Assembly (NCBI GenBank): GCA_030867875.1
Contig: JAOWCC010001617.1
Coordinates: 62,001-126,000, forward strand
DNA length: 64,000 nt
Reading direction: 5' to 3'
Origin: Actinernus sp. WN-2022
Taxonomy: Eukaryota > Cnidaria > Anthozoa > Actiniaria > Actinernidae
Numbering within the stretch: position 1 is the first letter of the stretch; each line of letters starts with the position of its first letter. Below are positions 32,016 to 41,207 of this stretch, piece after piece. Below the pieces are notes generated by a model that made no database searches, was not told the DNA's origin, and was given only the letters and a program-made list of their open reading frames with translations. The position numbers and the translations under genes were made by a program.

Positions 32016-33077
32016 ATATCGCTTAGTCATCTTCATCGTCAGTCCCCTCGTTGACAGCAATTCCTAAGCTTCGAAGATCATTATGTGGCCCGTTTAGCAC
32101 TTCCAGTTCACCATAGAGTACGACTGTATTTTGTTATACATTATTCGATGTCTACGAAATCACCATAGAGTGTGACTATATTATTATACATTATTCGATG
32201 TCTACGAAATCACCATAGAGTGTGACTGTATTTATTATGGCATCTCACCATAGAGTGTGACTGTATTTATTATACACTATTAGATACCGGTAAAGTAGGC
32301 ACCCCGCTCGCTATAAAAAGCACTTCTTTCCAATTTCTGGTCACGATATAGATAGAAAAAATTCGAACTAGACCATATGATTTTAGTTCTAAGAAGAAAA
32401 AATCAAAACGAAGAAAAAGACCAAAAGCAAAACTGGACGTCTCCAGAACCTCTCTAGGAACCCCTTTCTCCTTTTTCCTTACTTCGCCTTTTCGTTCCTA
32501 GAGAGGTTTTTGCTTATTACCGGGCCCGGCTTACTGTAGTCGGTCTACTGTATTTGGTCCACTGTATTCGGTCTACTGTATTCGGTCTACTGTATTTGGT
32601 CTACTGTATTTGGTCCTAACTGGTTGAGGCACAACCGGCACTCCTTGGAACCCTATTCGAGTATCTGTAAGCTCTACCCAAGCACCCGACCCAGGATTGA
32701 CACTGTTTGTACTGTATTTGTTCGTATTCTACCACATCGGCAGACGCGCTACGATTTGTGAGGGGCTGGAGGCTTTTTACCCCCCACAAACCGGTCTACC
32801 ATGTATAGTCCCCAGACGGATTCGAACTCTGAACTGAAAGGGCCTCCATTTTCCTTCCAGTCCAGCGCTGAACCGCGAGGGCTATACATGCCAGACAGTG
32901 ACGTAGGCGAAAAATATCCTACTTATGTTTTAAGCAATTGTCGTATGTTAATTAGCGCCGCCTACGCTCTGTCTCGAAATTTGCATACGAACTCGACATA
33001 CAAGTTAATTTATACGAACCGCTTAGAAAAGCGTAAATATCGCCCACGCTCACTTTTCTCATATGAGATGTCAATTT
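32016..33077. other. Polinton non-coding region with repeats and hairpins
   Basis: No gene recognised in about 1.06 kb. 32108-32280 has three to four copies of CACCATAGAGTGTGACTGTA with an associated TTATTCGATGTCTACGAAAT. There is a TATA-like CTATAAAAAG at 32311-32320 and a 15 bp stem hairpin at 32447-32508. Six copies of a 14 bp word (CTACTGTATTCGGT) lie at 32531-32615, and a tRNA-like hairpin at 32800-32890. It may be regulatory, replicative or encode a small RNA. Confidence 0.65.
32447..32508 (+). terminator. Stem-loop followed by T run
   Basis: AACCTCTCTAGGAAC and its exact inverse GTTCCTAGAGAGGTT separated by 32 bases, then TTT. It lies about 130 bases after a TATA-like box. It could be a 3' end structure of a short transcript. 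Function inferred. Confidence 0.4.
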
Positions 33078-33695
33078 TTACCCCAATTTTGCTATCATTT
33101 CTTCTAGCATTTTTTGCTTGACTTCGCCTCGAATTTGTTCCACCCTTTTTTCACTCATTCGGCTTAAATTAGCCGAAGTTTTGTGACGAATTTCAATCTT
33201 CATAGTTTCGTATTTATCTACCTCAGCGAGGATTAGGTTGTATTCGACGTCAGATATATTTTCATCGCGAAGGGCCTTTGATACTAGATCGCGAATCGTA
33301 TTAATTTTCGCTTTAGCTAACATAGCGGTTTTCTCATGTTTAGATACTTTTATTCCTAATTTTTTAGCTCCAAGGGTCGTAGATGCTGAAACTAATCCAC
33401 ATAAGCCACCAATAACACCTAATGGTAAACCAATCACTATACCAAAACCAGTTAAAGCTACTGCTAGTCCTGAACCCGATAATAATACAGATAGACCTCC
33501 TGCTACTACAGCGACACCATGGACAAGTCCTTGTGCGCGGGCGTATTTCTTACGCACACCTTCATAGTGTTTTTCTTGAGTTTCGATATCTGAAAGAGTA
33601 TCTCGGACCGTTTGCAACCGAAAATTATCTCCGCTAGCCAGCGGCGGATAAATACCTGGTGCCGTTGGAAATAATTGAATTGAATCGCTTGCCAT
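33078..33695 (-). CDS. Polinton membrane protein, 205 aa
   Basis: A central hydrophobic, Gly-rich stretch at residues 58-107 (GVAVVAGGLSVLLSGSGLAV, ALTGFGIVIGLPLGVIGGLC) could span a membrane twice. It is flanked by charged helices (QEKHYEGVRKKYARAQG and a long C-terminal coiled coil). Similar proteins recur in invertebrate Polintons, by my recollection of the family, but no function is known. It may be a virion or membrane-remodelling protein. Neighbour of the minor capsid gene on the same strand, 16 bases apart. Confidence 0.65.
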   Translation of the reverse strand: MASDSIQLFPTAPGIYPPLASGDNFRLQTVRDTLSDIETQEKHYEGVRKKYARAQGLVHGVAVVAGGLSVLLSGSGLAVALTGFGIVIGLPLGVIGGLCGLVSASTTLGAKKLGIKVSKHEKTAMLAKAKINTIRDLVSKALRDENISDVEYNLILAEVDKYETMKIEIRHKTSANLSRMSEKRVEQIRGEVKQKMLEEMIAKLG

Positions 33696-33711
33696 TACGT
33701 TATATCATAAC

Positions 33712-34377
33712 TTACTCAATCTTCAATAGGTATCGTATAGGTCGACCACGGAAGTCTATAATATTTCCTTCTTCGTCTCTAAGTGTCAGGCGAAGGCTGT
33801 TTCGTCTTGTCCCTAGAGATCGTATGGGCAAGGGAAGCCATTGATTGTAAGTAGATTCTGTAAACCTAAGGCCCTCGAGATTAAAGATAGCCAGTACGTT
33901 TGATTGCTTTCCATTAAGAATTGAGAAGCTAGGATCCACCACATCACAATAGATATATACATAGCGAAGAAGTTGTACCACCAGTTTGTATTCTCCTACT
34001 TTGAGTGACACATTATCCCCTTCTGGAGTACCCTTGATATTAAACGAATCGCAGAGATTCTTACTGAACAGGATTGGTTTCTTAATTTTTAGAATCCAAA
34101 ACTTCCTATAATCGCGGTCTACGAATTCCAATAAACCAGCAGTAACCGCGGGTTTGAGGGCGTCCATCAAGATGTTTATATTGTAATTCCCCGGCTTAAG
34201 TTCATAAGGAATCCGTATCTCACCTGGGGCATTCCAAGTGAATGAAGCTTTCTCTGATAGGTTCCACCAACCGTTCTCAAAAGCGACCTCGATTAGAGAA
34301 ATATTATGGATGTAAATAGGTTCTTGAAAGTAGACCGTATGATCAGTCGAGGTAGTGGTGACATTTAAGATTACCAT
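33712..34377 (-). CDS. Minor capsid (penton) protein, single jelly-roll
   Basis: 221 residues. The start MVILNVTTTSTDHTVYFQEP, the beta-rich body, PGNYNINILMDAL and YVYIYCDVVDPSFSI match the penton-type minor capsid proteins of Polintons, which form the fivefold vertices of an icosahedral capsid. Length is normal for the family. Transcribed divergently from the 548 aa gene across 113 bases. Confidence 0.78.
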   Translation of the reverse strand: MVILNVTTTSTDHTVYFQEPIYIHNISLIEVAFENGWWNLSEKASFTWNAPGEIRIPYELKPGNYNINILMDALKPAVTAGLLEFVDRDYRKFWILKIKKPILFSKNLCDSFNIKGTPEGDNVSLKVGEYKLVVQLLRYVYIYCDVVDPSFSILNGKQSNVLAIFNLEGLRFTESTYNQWLPLPIRSLGTRRNSLRLTLRDEEGNIIDFRGRPIRYLLKIE

Positions 34378-34454
34378 ATTAAAGCCTGAAGTTTACTTCG
34401 ATATGATATTAACATACGTTCTTTACTTCACGATATTAACATATGTCGTAACTC

Positions 34455-34490
34455 TAATACGTATAAATATCAAACAGATTAGTCAAGTGG
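34455..34490 (+). promoter_or_regulatory. TATA-like box upstream of the 548 aa gene
   Basis: GTATAAATAT at 34461-34470, 21 bases before the ATG at 34491, in the short divergent intergenic space shared with the penton gene. Imperfect direct repeats of CTTC(A)CGATATTAACATA occur at 34395-34445. Promoter role inferred. Confidence 0.4.
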
Positions 34491-36137
34491 ATGGATCGAA
34501 CGGATTGGTTGAAGAAGTTCCCATTTGCAGATCCTTCTCAGACAATAGCTTGGCCCGGCGCCAAGGATAAGAAACTAGCCGATAATATACCTAATAAAGT
34601 TCATTTCGACGGTGATTGGGGTGACTATATCACACCTCGCAATGCAAAGGCTTTCGCGGCCTTTAAGGAAAATTATCCTCACGCGGACTTCGATAAGTTC
34701 TCAGCTAGGACAACGGCATCCGACATACATGATGAGTCTACATACGAGACTAGAATCATGTTTTACGATGGTGGGCAGCATTGGAATATAAGTGGTCTCA
34801 TACCAGTAGATGTACGAAATCATCTACACGAAGCGTTACGCGTGACAACGCAAAAACATGCGGCGGCCGCATTCGGTAGGGGTTTTCCACTTCCATTCAG
34901 ACGTGCCGACGTTAAGTATCCAGTTCCAGCAGTTCCCTGGGCACACGTCGCTAAAGACATATACCCTATCATACAAATGCTAAAGATCTACGTAGCAAAG
35001 GATCAGCTATTTACGTATGAGCCACGACATATTTTTCAAGATCTAGGACTCGATCTTAGTGATAAGATAAAAATTAAAGATCCGAGCTATGCCCTGCGAG
35101 ACAGTATTGCTAATGCTAACGATAGAATAGAAAAAACGAATAAGTGGGGCGATGCTGAACCGATGAAACTTTGGCAGCAACAATTCTGCTTTGCCGTTTG
35201 GTGTGTTACGGCAGGCTGCGGTGTATCATTCGATGACCATCTTTCAGATGATGCGCCAATCATCGACAATATTCGGAGCTTTTATCGATTTCACGTATAC
35301 TATACGATAAGGCGAATACTATTCGAATTGGGAGTCCCACTCCCCAGAGAAAACGTCTTTAATAAGTTTAACAACGTTCCATGGAATTACGTCAAATATG
35401 ATAAGATCAGAAGAGAGTTCGGTGCTTATGAAATCGACTTTGCCTCGCGTAGAAATGATATGAACGAGAAGCACTACAATTGGTTCGTTCCACAGAAGGG
35501 AAAAGGATTGACAGGGGCCGGGATAGTCCGAATTAATACATCCACAATGGTATATTTGTTTTGCGTCCTATCATCCCAGGTTTCAACCAGCTCACCAATC
35601 GTAGGATCGAAGTCCCCAGCCGCCCAAAATAAATTTGATACGATGTTTGAAGATGCCATCATAGAATCGGCTTCAGACACTCTAGCCCAATACCAAGAAT
35701 CTATTAAGGATATTAGTTCTCGTCTAGATCTAGCAGTTGCGAAGGATTGTCTGCTAATACCTAGCTATATGATTATCTTTAAGGGTGCTACGTACGTAAA
35801 CAGCCTACGAACGGCAAATAAACCTGGTATCAGTTTAGGAATAAACGATGACATCAATCTTAACGAAAAATCTCCACCACCAGCCCCTATGGAAGGCTCG
35901 AAAACGAAGATGCATAAACCTGCTACAGGCAGCGGAGCCACGACTGATACGGGCAGCGGAGCCACGACTGATACAGGTAGCGGAGCCACGACTGCTACGA
36001 TTGATACGACAGGCAGCGTAGCTGCCGCTAAGTCACACAGTCGACAAAGTCGCGGTGTATCACCAACGAGTCACGAAACCAATTTAGCAATCGTGGGTAT
36101 TGTGGCCGGCGTAGCCTCATGGATGATATTTCGTTAG
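34491..36137 (+). CDS. Polinton protein of unknown function, 548 aa, C-terminal membrane anchor
   Basis: Starts MDRTDWLKKFPFADPSQTIA. The body is mixed alpha/beta with aromatic-rich segments (YRFHVYYTIRRILFELGVPL) and no motif I can name. Residues about 480-510 are a low-complexity GSGATTDT repeat of 8 residues, three times. The last 20 residues (LAIVGIVAGVASWMIFR) form one membrane helix. Its tail overlaps the convergent 350 aa gene by 4 bases. Large anchored proteins of this kind occur in other invertebrate Polintons and may be virion components. It carries a GGCAGC-GTA-GCTGCC palindrome at 36012-36026. Confidence 0.6.
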   Translation: MDRTDWLKKFPFADPSQTIAWPGAKDKKLADNIPNKVHFDGDWGDYITPRNAKAFAAFKENYPHADFDKFSARTTASDIHDESTYETRIMFYDGGQHWNISGLIPVDVRNHLHEALRVTTQKHAAAAFGRGFPLPFRRADVKYPVPAVPWAHVAKDIYPIIQMLKIYVAKDQLFTYEPRHIFQDLGLDLSDKIKIKDPSYALRDSIANANDRIEKTNKWGDAEPMKLWQQQFCFAVWCVTAGCGVSFDDHLSDDAPIIDNIRSFYRFHVYYTIRRILFELGVPLPRENVFNKFNNVPWNYVKYDKIRREFGAYEIDFASRRNDMNEKHYNWFVPQKGKGLTGAGIVRINTSTMVYLFCVLSSQVSTSSPIVGSKSPAAQNKFDTMFEDAIIESASDTLAQYQESIKDISSRLDLAVAKDCLLIPSYMIIFKGATYVNSLRTANKPGISLGINDDINLNEKSPPPAPMEGSKTKMHKPATGSGATTDTGSGATTDTGSGATTATIDTTGSVAAAKSHSRQSRGVSPTSHETNLAIVGIVAGVASWMIFR

Positions 36138-37186
36138 CGCTGACGTTTCGACGATTTATATTGCTCTACTAGGAATATGACCACAGCTACGATGAGTATC
36201 CAGGCATTCTTGGCAAGGAAGCCGAAAACTTCTCCAGCTGTACGGAATATGAAACTCGCAATAGCGCCTATCGCCGCAGGTAGCACGTTAGCCAACTTTT
36301 TTCCAAGATCCTTCAAAGCCTCACCAACTCCCTTAGCAACGGAAGCCAAGCCTTTTGTCAATATACTAACGACGGTACCAATTACGGCACCAGCGACAGC
36401 TAACACTCCAATCACCGTAAATCCATGTTTCTTGAAGATGGCTTTTATGCGGTCTCGTAACGACATACGATCTTTGATGGCTTCTATTTCTTTCTCGATC
36501 TCCTGTTTCTGATCCTCTAGTGCTACTACTTTATTCTTTGCCACTTCATATTCTGGAGTTCCCTTAGTTAATGAATCCATCTTTTTTATTTCCTTGGCCT
36601 TTCGTTTATCTTTTTCGGTGGCCATATCCTCTTTCATACTAATCTCCTTTTCCGCAGTAGGTCCAAGAGCGTTTTTAAGCGTTTTCGGTAATGCGTTGGG
36701 AGTGTCTACGGCGTCCGACAGTAAGTATGATCCAGCATTTTTACGATTGAGTTTTATCACGACCCTATCATAGTCATCCAAACTAGCAGTGAACTTCGTT
36801 AGATCTGCTTTTGGAAACTTTATAGTTATTTGGTCCTGTGCATTTTCAGTCCGTCTTTCCAGTCTTTCAAATAGCGTTTCCGCAGTGGCAGCTTTGCTGC
36901 CGCTACTGCCCGCCGTAAACGGCGTTTCCACATCATCACCTTGATTGACTAATTCTATATACTCAGCTGAACTGGTTCCCCAGTTACTACGATTTTTCCA
37001 TAACCTATCACGTATGCTTTTCGTCGTATTTTTGAAGCTATGCTTAGCTCTATTCCACCAATCCATTTCTGCCTCGCCATCATCAGGTCTAATCTCCGCC
37101 CATTCTTCGGCAGTAAGATCATTCACATCGGCTCTACCTTCTTCAGATATAGGATCGAAGTCTAAAGTTTCTGTCATATTGAACAC
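36134..37186 (-). CDS. Polinton coiled-coil membrane protein, 350 aa
   Basis: An acidic N terminus, a long charged coiled coil (about residues 185-245, EIEKEIEAIKDRMSLRDRIK), then two hydrophobic segments: FTVIGVLAVAGAVIGTVVSI (about 255-275) and AWILIVAVVIFLVEQY near the end, with an amphipathic SFIFRTAGEVFGFLAKN between. A conserved but unassigned Polinton protein type, possibly an internal-membrane or fusion-related virion component. The first two ATGs (37186, 37177) are both possible. Divergent from the major capsid gene. It carries a GGCAGC-TTT-GCTGCC palindrome at 36887-36901. Confidence 0.65.
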   Translation of the reverse strand: MFNMTETLDFDPISEEGRADVNDLTAEEWAEIRPDDGEAEMDWWNRAKHSFKNTTKSIRDRLWKNRSNWGTSSAEYIELVNQGDDVETPFTAGSSGSKAATAETLFERLERRTENAQDQITIKFPKADLTKFTASLDDYDRVVIKLNRKNAGSYLLSDAVDTPNALPKTLKNALGPTAEKEISMKEDMATEKDKRKAKEIKKMDSLTKGTPEYEVAKNKVVALEDQKQEIEKEIEAIKDRMSLRDRIKAIFKKHGFTVIGVLAVAGAVIGTVVSILTKGLASVAKGVGEALKDLGKKLANVLPAAIGAIASFIFRTAGEVFGFLAKNAWILIVAVVIFLVEQYKSSKRQR

Positions 37187-37262
37187 TTGATATGTGATAT
37201 ACTATTAGTATTCAATTGTGGAACAAACATATTAACTTGTAGTGGTTTGTGAAACAAACATC

Positions 37263-38513
37263 ATGATATCAACGACGCTCCAGCCTGACTATTCTCCTAG
37301 AGAAGGTAGATCTCTTAAAGCCAGTCGTGTGCTCCATCGTGTAACTTTCACTCCTTCATCAGCCAATCCGGGGGAAACTTTAATTGTTAACGTTCCTACG
37401 TTAGGCGAAAATAGACTTCTAGTACCTGGTAGTCTAGCCCTTAGTGCCAATATCACTCTATCCGGGGGTCATGCCGACAACTATTTGGTGGCCAACGTTG
37501 GACGTTGCATAGTCTCAAAGCGAGTCGTATGGATGGGAACTACTAGATTAGAAGATTTAAGTCGACCCGATCTACTACAGGTATATAGCGATCTATACCT
37601 ATCCGATGTAGAACGAGAGAATAGCGTAGAGCGGGGCATTCAATCTGCTAATGTGAACAAACTTCGTTCAAAGGCCAGTAACGCATCTACGTCTAATGCG
37701 GCTGATAATGCGACACTAGCGGCATACGGTAGCGTATATAAGATACCTATTGATCATGAAGTTATCACAACCCATGGCGTCTTTTATCCACATGCGATTC
37801 GAGATAAGATGTCATTTCATTTGACACTGGCACCGGCCATAGACGTCATAGTCGGATCCGACAGTACGAAAGTAGGAACGTACAAACTATCGAACATCGA
37901 ACTAGAATATGAAGTCATCGAAAGTCTCGATCTTGCGTCGCAGGCCAATAGTACCTACGCCAGCGGTAAAGCCTTTCTGTATAACCATTATGAGTACTTC
38001 AAAACCGTCTCGATCGATCTAGGAACCGACACACTCGTATCTGAAAGCGTAAACGTACTTCGTCTCTCTCTCAATGGCATTCTTCTTCTATTTGTGGATC
38101 CTCATGTGGCAGGCACTAGAGATAGTGAGAAATTCGTAAATCCAGGAATCACCAAGGTCGAGGTACACGTCAATGGAATTCCTAACGCTCTATATTCTTT
38201 TGGGATGCTACCAAAGGATTTATGGAAGTCAGCGAATAATTGGTTTGTCCCGCGTTTCGGAGAGGCTGCCGCCGCTACATCCATGACGCATAAGAAGTTC
38301 TTTGAGAACAAGTTTGCCGCACTCATCGATTGCCGCACCTCGCAAACCGGTATAGTTCATGGAGATGGTTTAGCCCAACAAGATGCTGGAGCATCCATTC
38401 GCCTTAGGATTCATCGCAGTGGAGGCTCAGGTAAGGTGAACATGCACATATTCGTGCTTTCCGATGCACAAGCAACTATTGAACAAGGAATGCTACAAAA
38501 TGTTTATCACTAA
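37263..38513 (+). CDS. Major capsid protein, double jelly-roll
   Basis: 416 residues from the ATG at 37263. An upstream GTG is open but unlikely. Beta-rich throughout, with SRVLHRVTFTPSSANPGETL, LTLAPAIDVIVG, YTYASGKAFLYNHYEYFKTV-like middle and PNALYSFGMLPKDLWKSANN. Size, position before the packaging ATPase and pairing with a penton gene fit a hexon-type capsid protein of Polintons. In virions these form trimers with pseudo-sixfold symmetry. Divergent promoter region of 76 bases shared with the 350 aa gene. Confidence 0.78.
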   Translation: MISTTLQPDYSPREGRSLKASRVLHRVTFTPSSANPGETLIVNVPTLGENRLLVPGSLALSANITLSGGHADNYLVANVGRCIVSKRVVWMGTTRLEDLSRPDLLQVYSDLYLSDVERENSVERGIQSANVNKLRSKASNASTSNAADNATLAAYGSVYKIPIDHEVITTHGVFYPHAIRDKMSFHLTLAPAIDVIVGSDSTKVGTYKLSNIELEYEVIESLDLASQANSTYASGKAFLYNHYEYFKTVSIDLGTDTLVSESVNVLRLSLNGILLLFVDPHVAGTRDSEKFVNPGITKVEVHVNGIPNALYSFGMLPKDLWKSANNWFVPRFGEAAAATSMTHKKFFENKFAALIDCRTSQTGIVHGDGLAQQDAGASIRLRIHRSGGSGKVNMHIFVLSDAQATIEQGMLQNVYH

Positions 38514-38582
38514 TGTATTCATTAATGTACTCATTAACATGTACTCATTAACATGTACTCATTAATATGTACTCATTAACAT
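38511..38582 (+). repeat. 14-bp tandem repeat before the ATPase gene
   Basis: Five copies of TGTACTCATTAACA (some with T for C or A) fill the gap between the capsid stop and the ATPase ATG. The last copy contributes the start codon context. Confidence 0.85.
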
Positions 38583-39216
38583 GGACACATTAACAGAACA
38601 AATTCCCTTTAACGCACTCATAATTGGCCCCACAAACTGCGGAAAGACTCAGTTCATAGTTGATCAATTAAGAGGTCCATTTCGTTTTAAGTTTGAATAT
38701 GTCGTATTGATTTGTCCCACCTATGCTAACAATAAAACCTATAAAGGCGTTGGTAAGGGAGATCCTCGTTTCATTGTCCTAGCGCCTTCTCAGAACGATA
38801 TTGATGCAACCCTAGGTGACTGTGCATGTTTTTTCGAAGGAACGAATACGCTTATTATCCTTGATGATTGTGCGGCAAGCAAGGATGTTAAGGGAAGGAC
38901 CAATAAGATATCCGATTTAGCCTTTTCTGCGCGCCACATTGGTATTTCGATTTGGGCCTCATCACAAACACAAAAGAGTATATGTAAGAACTTTCGCGAG
39001 AATTGCGCAATCGTTGTGGCATTTCGCATCGCAAGCGCACCGGGATTAAAGGATCTATTCGATGACTACGGCGCTAGCATATCCTTAGATGATAAGAAGC
39101 TATTCATTTCAGAACTTGAGACTAAGTTCGCACATATATGTTTCTGTTTGCGACATCCCTTTTCCACACTATTAGAGATACCTTCACCTATGGTATGTCA
39201 CAATACGTTGAAGTAA
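38581..39216 (+). CDS. Genome-packaging ATPase (A32/FtsK-HerA type)
   Basis: 211 residues. Walker A is IIGPTNCGKTQF at residues 14-24, Walker B TLIILDDC near residue 98, and a sensor-like ISIWASSQTQKS near 122. Length and motif order are those of the Polinton and adintovirus packaging ATPases, which drive DNA into the procapsid. It lies 67 bases after the major capsid gene and is followed within 1 base by the next gene, suggesting co-expression. Confidence 0.9.
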   Translation: MDTLTEQIPFNALIIGPTNCGKTQFIVDQLRGPFRFKFEYVVLICPTYANNKTYKGVGKGDPRFIVLAPSQNDIDATLGDCACFFEGTNTLIILDDCAASKDVKGRTNKISDLAFSARHIGISIWASSQTQKSICKNFRENCAIVVAFRIASAPGLKDLFDDYGASISLDDKKLFISELETKFAHICFCLRHPFSTLLEIPSPMVCHNTLK

Positions 39217-39217
39217 G

Positions 39218-39871
39218 ATGGATAAAGATTTTGATGATGAATTAATGAACATACTAACTGAATCCGGCAAAATAGATGTGGCAGCAAAGCTGCCGGGTCC
39301 TCCACCAAAGGCCGAAACGAACCTACACTGCGCCGCTACCACCGATGAAGCGGCAGCAATCTTTCGTCGTAGCATAGAAATCATCGAACATAGGGAAGCT
39401 CTTTCTATTCTAGCCGTGACTGGTACGACAAAAGAATATCTAGGGAAGAATTTTTCTCTTGGGGACATTTCTAAGTTACCTGATAAAGACATAGAACGCC
39501 TATATCGTAGATACCAAGCCGTCTTAGCGAAGCAAATAAATGACTGCTTAGTGGATAGAGCACTAAGTCTAGCAACTTGTGTAGTAGCATATGTGAGGCC
39601 TCTAGATTCTCGACAACGACGAAGGCTGTTGAAAGCTCTAAAGAAAGACCGCTTAGTCCGAAACGAGCTATCTGCACTGGCTGGCCGATTGGCCTACAAA
39701 GCAGGTCCACTTGTAGCACTAACTAGTGCCCTTTGTCACGTTGTTAACCATTCTATGCCCACTAAACAGGACTCCGAGGCGGAACAGGATGCCGAAGTCA
39801 GCGAATATGAAGTGGATGCCCCACAAATCGATGAAGTACATGAGGCATATTCAAATTTTAAGAATCTTTAG
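39218..39871 (+). CDS. Conserved Polinton protein, 217 aa
   Basis: Pro/Gly-containing N terminus (AAKLPGPPPKAE), then a helical core with YLGKNFSLGDISKLPDKDIE, RLYRRYQAVLAKQINDCLVD and a hydrophobic helix ALSLATCVVAYVRPL. The C terminus is acidic. A protein with this GDISKL...YRRYQ signature often follows the ATPase in invertebrate Polintons. Function unknown. A GGCAGC-AAA-GCTGCC palindrome (39280-39294) encodes part of the AAKLPG segment. Confidence 0.65.
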   Translation: MDKDFDDELMNILTESGKIDVAAKLPGPPPKAETNLHCAATTDEAAAIFRRSIEIIEHREALSILAVTGTTKEYLGKNFSLGDISKLPDKDIERLYRRYQAVLAKQINDCLVDRALSLATCVVAYVRPLDSRQRRRLLKALKKDRLVRNELSALAGRLAYKAGPLVALTSALCHVVNHSMPTKQDSEAEQDAEVSEYEVDAPQIDEVHEAYSNFKNL

Positions 39872-39924
39872 CGTAATTAACGTATTGAAGTTACCTCAAC
39901 CACTAAGTAATTACTCTTAACAAG

Positions 39925-40356
39925 ATGGAAATTGATACCCATTCCGAAGATCGAAACGATCCCATCACGAAAGAACCAGTAAAGCCCCCACCAAATCCAA
40001 AACGAGTCGCTGCAGGTAAACTCATAGCGCAAAGAAGGAAAGAAAATATCGCCAATGTGGCGGCAGCGCAGGCGGCAACGCAGGCGGCAACGCAGGTGGC
40101 AACGAAGGCGGCAACGCAGGCGCAGGTAGACAAGCCAAGTTGGATATCAACTAATACCACACTTGCTGTAATTGGGGTAAGCATAGCATTTGTGGGTTTG
40201 TACTATCAGTATAAGCAATACAAACAAACGCAACAAGTTAACCACAGCTCCAATGGCAGCTTTGCTGCCAGCTTTGCTGCCGCCACAGACAGCTCAGCTG
40301 CCGCTACCAAAGAAACCCCAAAAGGTCGTAACCTAAAAACTCAAGGCATGATATAG
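39925..40356 (+). CDS. Small single-pass membrane protein, 143 aa
   Basis: Charged, Pro-rich N terminus with PNPKRVAAGK. An Ala/Gln/Thr repeat (AAAQAATQAATQVATKAATQ) is encoded by a 12 bp repeat at about 40057-40125. One membrane helix (TTLAVIGVSIAFVGLYYQY, about residues 75-93) is followed by a basic tail and a second Ala/Ser-rich run. The latter is encoded by two overlapping GGCAGC/GCCAGC-TTT-GCTGCC palindromes (40255-40281). Polinton-typical layout, function unknown. Confidence 0.6.
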   Translation: MEIDTHSEDRNDPITKEPVKPPPNPKRVAAGKLIAQRRKENIANVAAAQAATQAATQVATKAATQAQVDKPSWISTNTTLAVIGVSIAFVGLYYQYKQYKQTQQVNHSSNGSFAASFAAATDSSAAATKETPKGRNLKTQGMI

Positions 40357-40429
40357 CATTTGAAGCCACGCTGTAGACACATATGCAACGTCCAACATTG
40401 GCCGGTGATGTAAACGTTGTTCCAATTAG

Positions 40430-40648
40430 ATGGCTAAAGAATTTATGAATACAATACAGGAAGCTGTCATATTGGCTGGACTTGCGGCAGGTATCGGTTG
40501 GATCGGAAAGAAAGCAATCAAAGAACCTTTGACTAACGATCCTTCGTCTAGCGTTTTGAACTTCGTGAAGTGGATAGCAGTGTTATCTTGTAGTCTGGCT
40601 GCCAGGAAATACCTAAAGGATAAAGGGTATTTGAAGCCTATCGAGTAA
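40430..40648 (+). CDS. Small membrane protein, 72 aa
   Basis: Two hydrophobic segments, EAVILAGLAAGIGWIGKKAI and FVKWIAVLSCSLAARKYL, separated by a KEPLTNDPSSS turn. Part of the run of small virion-like genes between the ATPase and integrase. No known function. Confidence 0.6.
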   Translation: MAKEFMNTIQEAVILAGLAAGIGWIGKKAIKEPLTNDPSSSVLNFVKWIAVLSCSLAARKYLKDKGYLKPIE

Positions 40649-40678
40649 CGGGGGCGACTCTACCTCGCCTTCGAAGCC

Positions 40679-40942
40679 ATGGCATCGATAATATTTATGG
40701 GATTTGTCTTCGCCATAACTAGTGCTGCCGCTAGTATTGCCGCACACGAAATAGAAAAAGCAACTAGCGGGCCTAATGCGGCTGCCGCAGAGATGGTAAG
40801 ACACGATAAAGCTCAGGAGAAGGCAAATGCCGCTATGGCAACCTATGAGAAAAATCGAGAAAAACGACTAGAAGCACAAGCCACCTGGAACCGCTGGAAA
40901 GAAAATAACGCACACGTTGGACTTAAAGATAGAATCGAATAG
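40679..40942 (+). CDS. Small membrane/coiled-coil protein, 87 aa, likely truncated by a 10-bp duplication
   Basis: N-terminal hydrophobic helix (IIFMGFVFAITSAAASIAAH), then a charged helix rich in Lys/Glu. The frame ends in a 10 bp tandem duplication (ATAGAATCGA/ATAGAATCGT, about 40931-40950) that shifts the frame. Beyond it, another frame encodes a hydrophobic helix up to a stop near 41000. Whether the duplication is real or an assembly artefact is open. Confidence 0.6.
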   Translation: MASIIFMGFVFAITSAAASIAAHEIEKATSGPNAAAAEMVRHDKAQEKANAAMATYEKNREKRLEAQATWNRWKENNAHVGLKDRIE

Positions 40943-41207
40943 AATCGTGGCCTTAGGTGGTAGCGTATTCGCGACTGGATACGTTGCCACCCGATTCTTA
41001 TAAGAATTGGTTATAGCTATGCTTTAAAAAAACGAGCTTTTTTACGTTTAGCGTAATTACTAGATCACTTACTAGATTACTAGAGTATTACTAGAGTATT
41101 ACTAGGTAATTACTCCGAATAAAATGCGACTAATAGGTAGTAACTTTTCTGCTTATTGAAGCTTAGAATGCACATATGTGTATGCACATATATGTATGTA
41201 CATATTA
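40943..41207. other. Spacer before the integrase gene
   Basis: Holds the out-of-frame hydrophobic tail of the preceding gene, a TAGAGTATTAC repeat at 41065-41110, and an alternating purine-pyrimidine TGCACATATGTGTATGCACA block at 41168-41190 just before the integrase ATG. Confidence 0.5.
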
